NCBI GenBank assembly: GCA_003242275.1
Contig: QGUX01000196.1
Span: forward strand, 1 to 6,886
Reading direction: 5' to 3'
Source: Pseudomonadota bacterium
GTDB taxonomy: Bacteria; Pseudomonadota; Gammaproteobacteria; Steroidobacterales; Steroidobacteraceae
DNA length: 6,886 bases
The position numbers were made by a program, and so were the translations under genes. Every line of letters begins with the position of its first letter. Positions within the stretch are counted from its first letter, which is position 1. Shown here piece after piece: positions 5,639 through 6,886 of this stretch. Below the pieces are notes generated by a model, which searched no databases, was not told the origin of the DNA, and saw only the letters and a program-made list of their open reading frames with translations.

Positions 5639-6886
5639 ATGCCCGCTTCCACCCTGAATGCCCTGCGCCGGCCGCTGGAACAGTTCCTGAAGCACGAAGC
5701 CGCCGGCGGCATGATCCTGATGATGGCGACGGTGGCCGCGATGCTGCTGGCCAACTCGCCCCTGGGCGATGACTGGACCGCCGTGCTCGACCACCGGTTG
5801 CGGCTCGGCGTGGCGGCCCTGTCCCTCCAGAAGCCCATGCTGCTGTGGATCAACGACGGGCTGATGGCGCTGTTCTTCCTCGTCGTGGGGCTGGAACTCA
5901 AGCGCGAGATGGTGGTCGGGCACCTGGCCAGCCTGCGCACCGCCAGCCTGCCGGCGATCACCGCGCTGGGCGGCATGATCGTGCCGGCGCTGGTGTACAC
6001 GACCTTCAACCACGACAGCGCCGTGGCCATGCGCGGCTGGGCCATCCCCACGGCGACGGACATTGCCTTCGCGCTGGGCGTGCTGTCGCTGCTCGGCCGG
6101 CGCGTGTCGCCGGGGCTGAAGGCCTTCCTGCTCAGCATCGCCATCTTCGATGACCTCGGCGCCATCGTGATCATCGCGATCTTCTATACGGACCACCTGT
6201 CGCTGCCCGTCCTGGGGATGGCGGTGGTGCTGCTGGCGGCGCTGGTCGCGCTGAACCGCGCCGGCGTGCGCAGCCTCGTGCCCTACCTGGTGATCGGCGC
6301 GGCGCTGTGGCTGGCGGTGCTGAAGTCCGGTGTGCACGCGACCCTGGCCGGCGTGATGGTGGCCATGTGCATCCCGCTCAAGGGAGCGGACGGGCAGTCC
6401 GAAGGCGCACGCTCGCCGCTGGGCAGGCTGGAGCATGCGCTGCATCCCTGGGTGGCCTATGGCGTGCTGCCGGTGTTCGCGCTGGCCAATGCCGGCGTCC
6501 CGCTGGACGGGGTGGTGTGGAAGGACCTGCTGCACGACGTGCCCATGGGCATCTCGCTGGGGCTGCTGGTGGGCAAGCCGGTGGGCATCCTGCTGTTCAC
6601 ATGGCTGGCGGTGCGCTCGCGGCTGTGCGAACTGCCTTCCGGCGTGGGCTGGGGGCAGGTGGGCGGCATGTCGGTGCTCTGCGGCATCGGCTTCACGATG
6701 AGCCTGTTCATCGCCGGGCTGGCCTTCATCAATGGCACGCCCGTGCATGCGGGGCTGGAGCGCGTGGGCATCCTGCTGGGCACGCTGGCCTCGGGCATCC
6801 TGGGGTACCTGTGGCTGAGGGTGCTGCCGGCGCGGCCTGCACCGTCTTGGGGCAGTGTCCCGCCCGATGCGGGGGCCTTCTGTAAG
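5639..6886 (+). CDS. nhaA: Na+/H+ antiporter NhaA, 3' end open at the window edge
   Basis: NhaA exports one Na+ (or Li+) for two incoming H+ across the inner membrane, giving salt and alkaline-pH tolerance. The frame reads without interruption for 416 codons to the last base, with no stop. Similarity to E. coli NhaA (388 residues) runs end to end. The key residues are present with matching spacing: D141 (E. coli D133) in ATDIAFALG, D171-D172 (D163-D164) in AIFDDLGAI, H233 (H225) in SGVHATLAGV, E265 and H266/H269 (E252, H253/H256) in LEHALHPWVAY, and K313 (K300) in LVGKPVGI. About twelve hydrophobic segments are visible. The ATG at 5639 gives the family-like short amphipathic N-terminus; GTG 5603 is a weaker alternative. 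The conserved fold ends near LWLR (391-394), yet 22 further residues follow without a stop, a Pro/Ala-rich tail of unknown length. It diverges from the cls-like gene. Confidence 0.96.
   Translation, partial: MPASTLNALRRPLEQFLKHEAAGGMILMMATVAAMLLANSPLGDDWTAVLDHRLRLGVAALSLQKPMLLWINDGLMALFFLVVGLELKREMVVGHLASLRTASLPAITALGGMIVPALVYTTFNHDSAVAMRGWAIPTATDIAFALGVLSLLGRRVSPGLKAFLLSIAIFDDLGAIVIIAIFYTDHLSLPVLGMAVVLLAALVALNRAGVRSLVPYLVIGAALWLAVLKSGVHATLAGVMVAMCIPLKGADGQSEGARSPLGRLEHALHPWVAYGVLPVFALANAGVPLDGVVWKDLLHDVPMGISLGLLVGKPVGILLFTWLAVRSRLCELPSGVGWGQVGGMSVLCGIGFTMSLFIAGLAFINGTPVHAGLERVGILLGTLASGILGYLWLRVLPARPAPSWGSVPPDAGAFCK
6859..6873 (+). other. GC-rich hairpin in the 3' tail of nhaA
   Basis: CCCGC (6859-6863) pairs with GCGGG (6869-6873) around a five-base loop and is followed by GGCCTTCTG. 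It falls after the point where NhaA homology ends and has the shape of a weak terminator, but only a poor T-stretch follows and the nhaA frame reads straight through it. A chance GC-rich inverted repeat is equally possible. Confidence 0.2.

Noticed and set aside
5621..6748. Upstream extension of the PLD-like frame across the whole of nhaA
   Set aside because: It is antisense to nhaA and of low-complexity His/Gln/Arg composition; PLD homology begins only near the ATG at 5584.

Overview
The window comes from a GC-rich (roughly 70% by eye) proteobacterial chromosome, most likely a gammaproteobacterium. The sequence similarities of PriA, ArgS, NhaA and the SPOR protein, and the gene order priA-argS-SPOR, all fit that group; from memory the same order occurs in Pseudomonas, where hslVU follows. 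I cannot name the species. All seven main reading frames are intact, codon use is uniform, and I see no insertion sequence, prophage, CRISPR array, tRNA or rRNA.

Layout. Positions 1-978 (+) hold the C-terminal part of the replication-restart helicase PriA, cut by the window edge. After a 75-base gap with a strong hairpin comes argS (1054-2811, +), whose stop codon directly abuts the GTG start of a small FtsN-like SPOR-domain membrane protein (2812-3378, +). Beyond that the familiar gammaproteobacterial order stops. A minus-strand pair follows: a phospholipase D/cardiolipin synthase-like gene (5584-4424), then a pirin-family gene (4391-3477), with 32 bases between them, probably one transcript. 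The pirin end converges on the SPOR gene, and a possible 37-codon ORF lies in the gap. A full-length nhaA Na+/H+ antiporter gene (5639 onward, +) diverges from the cardiolipin synthase-like gene across only 54 bases. Its frame is still open at the last base.

How the genes fit together. The left half is housekeeping: fork restart, Arg-tRNA charging and cell-envelope division. The right half is membrane and stress physiology: a probable phospholipid synthase, a sodium/pH antiporter and a cupin regulator or dioxygenase. The most suggestive link is the divergent cardiolipin-synthase-like/nhaA pair, because cardiolipin has been reported to stabilise the NhaA dimer. I found no clearly new biological system. 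The points worth a second look are the argS leader hairpin, the compact divergent control region, the small ORF, and the open NhaA C-terminus.
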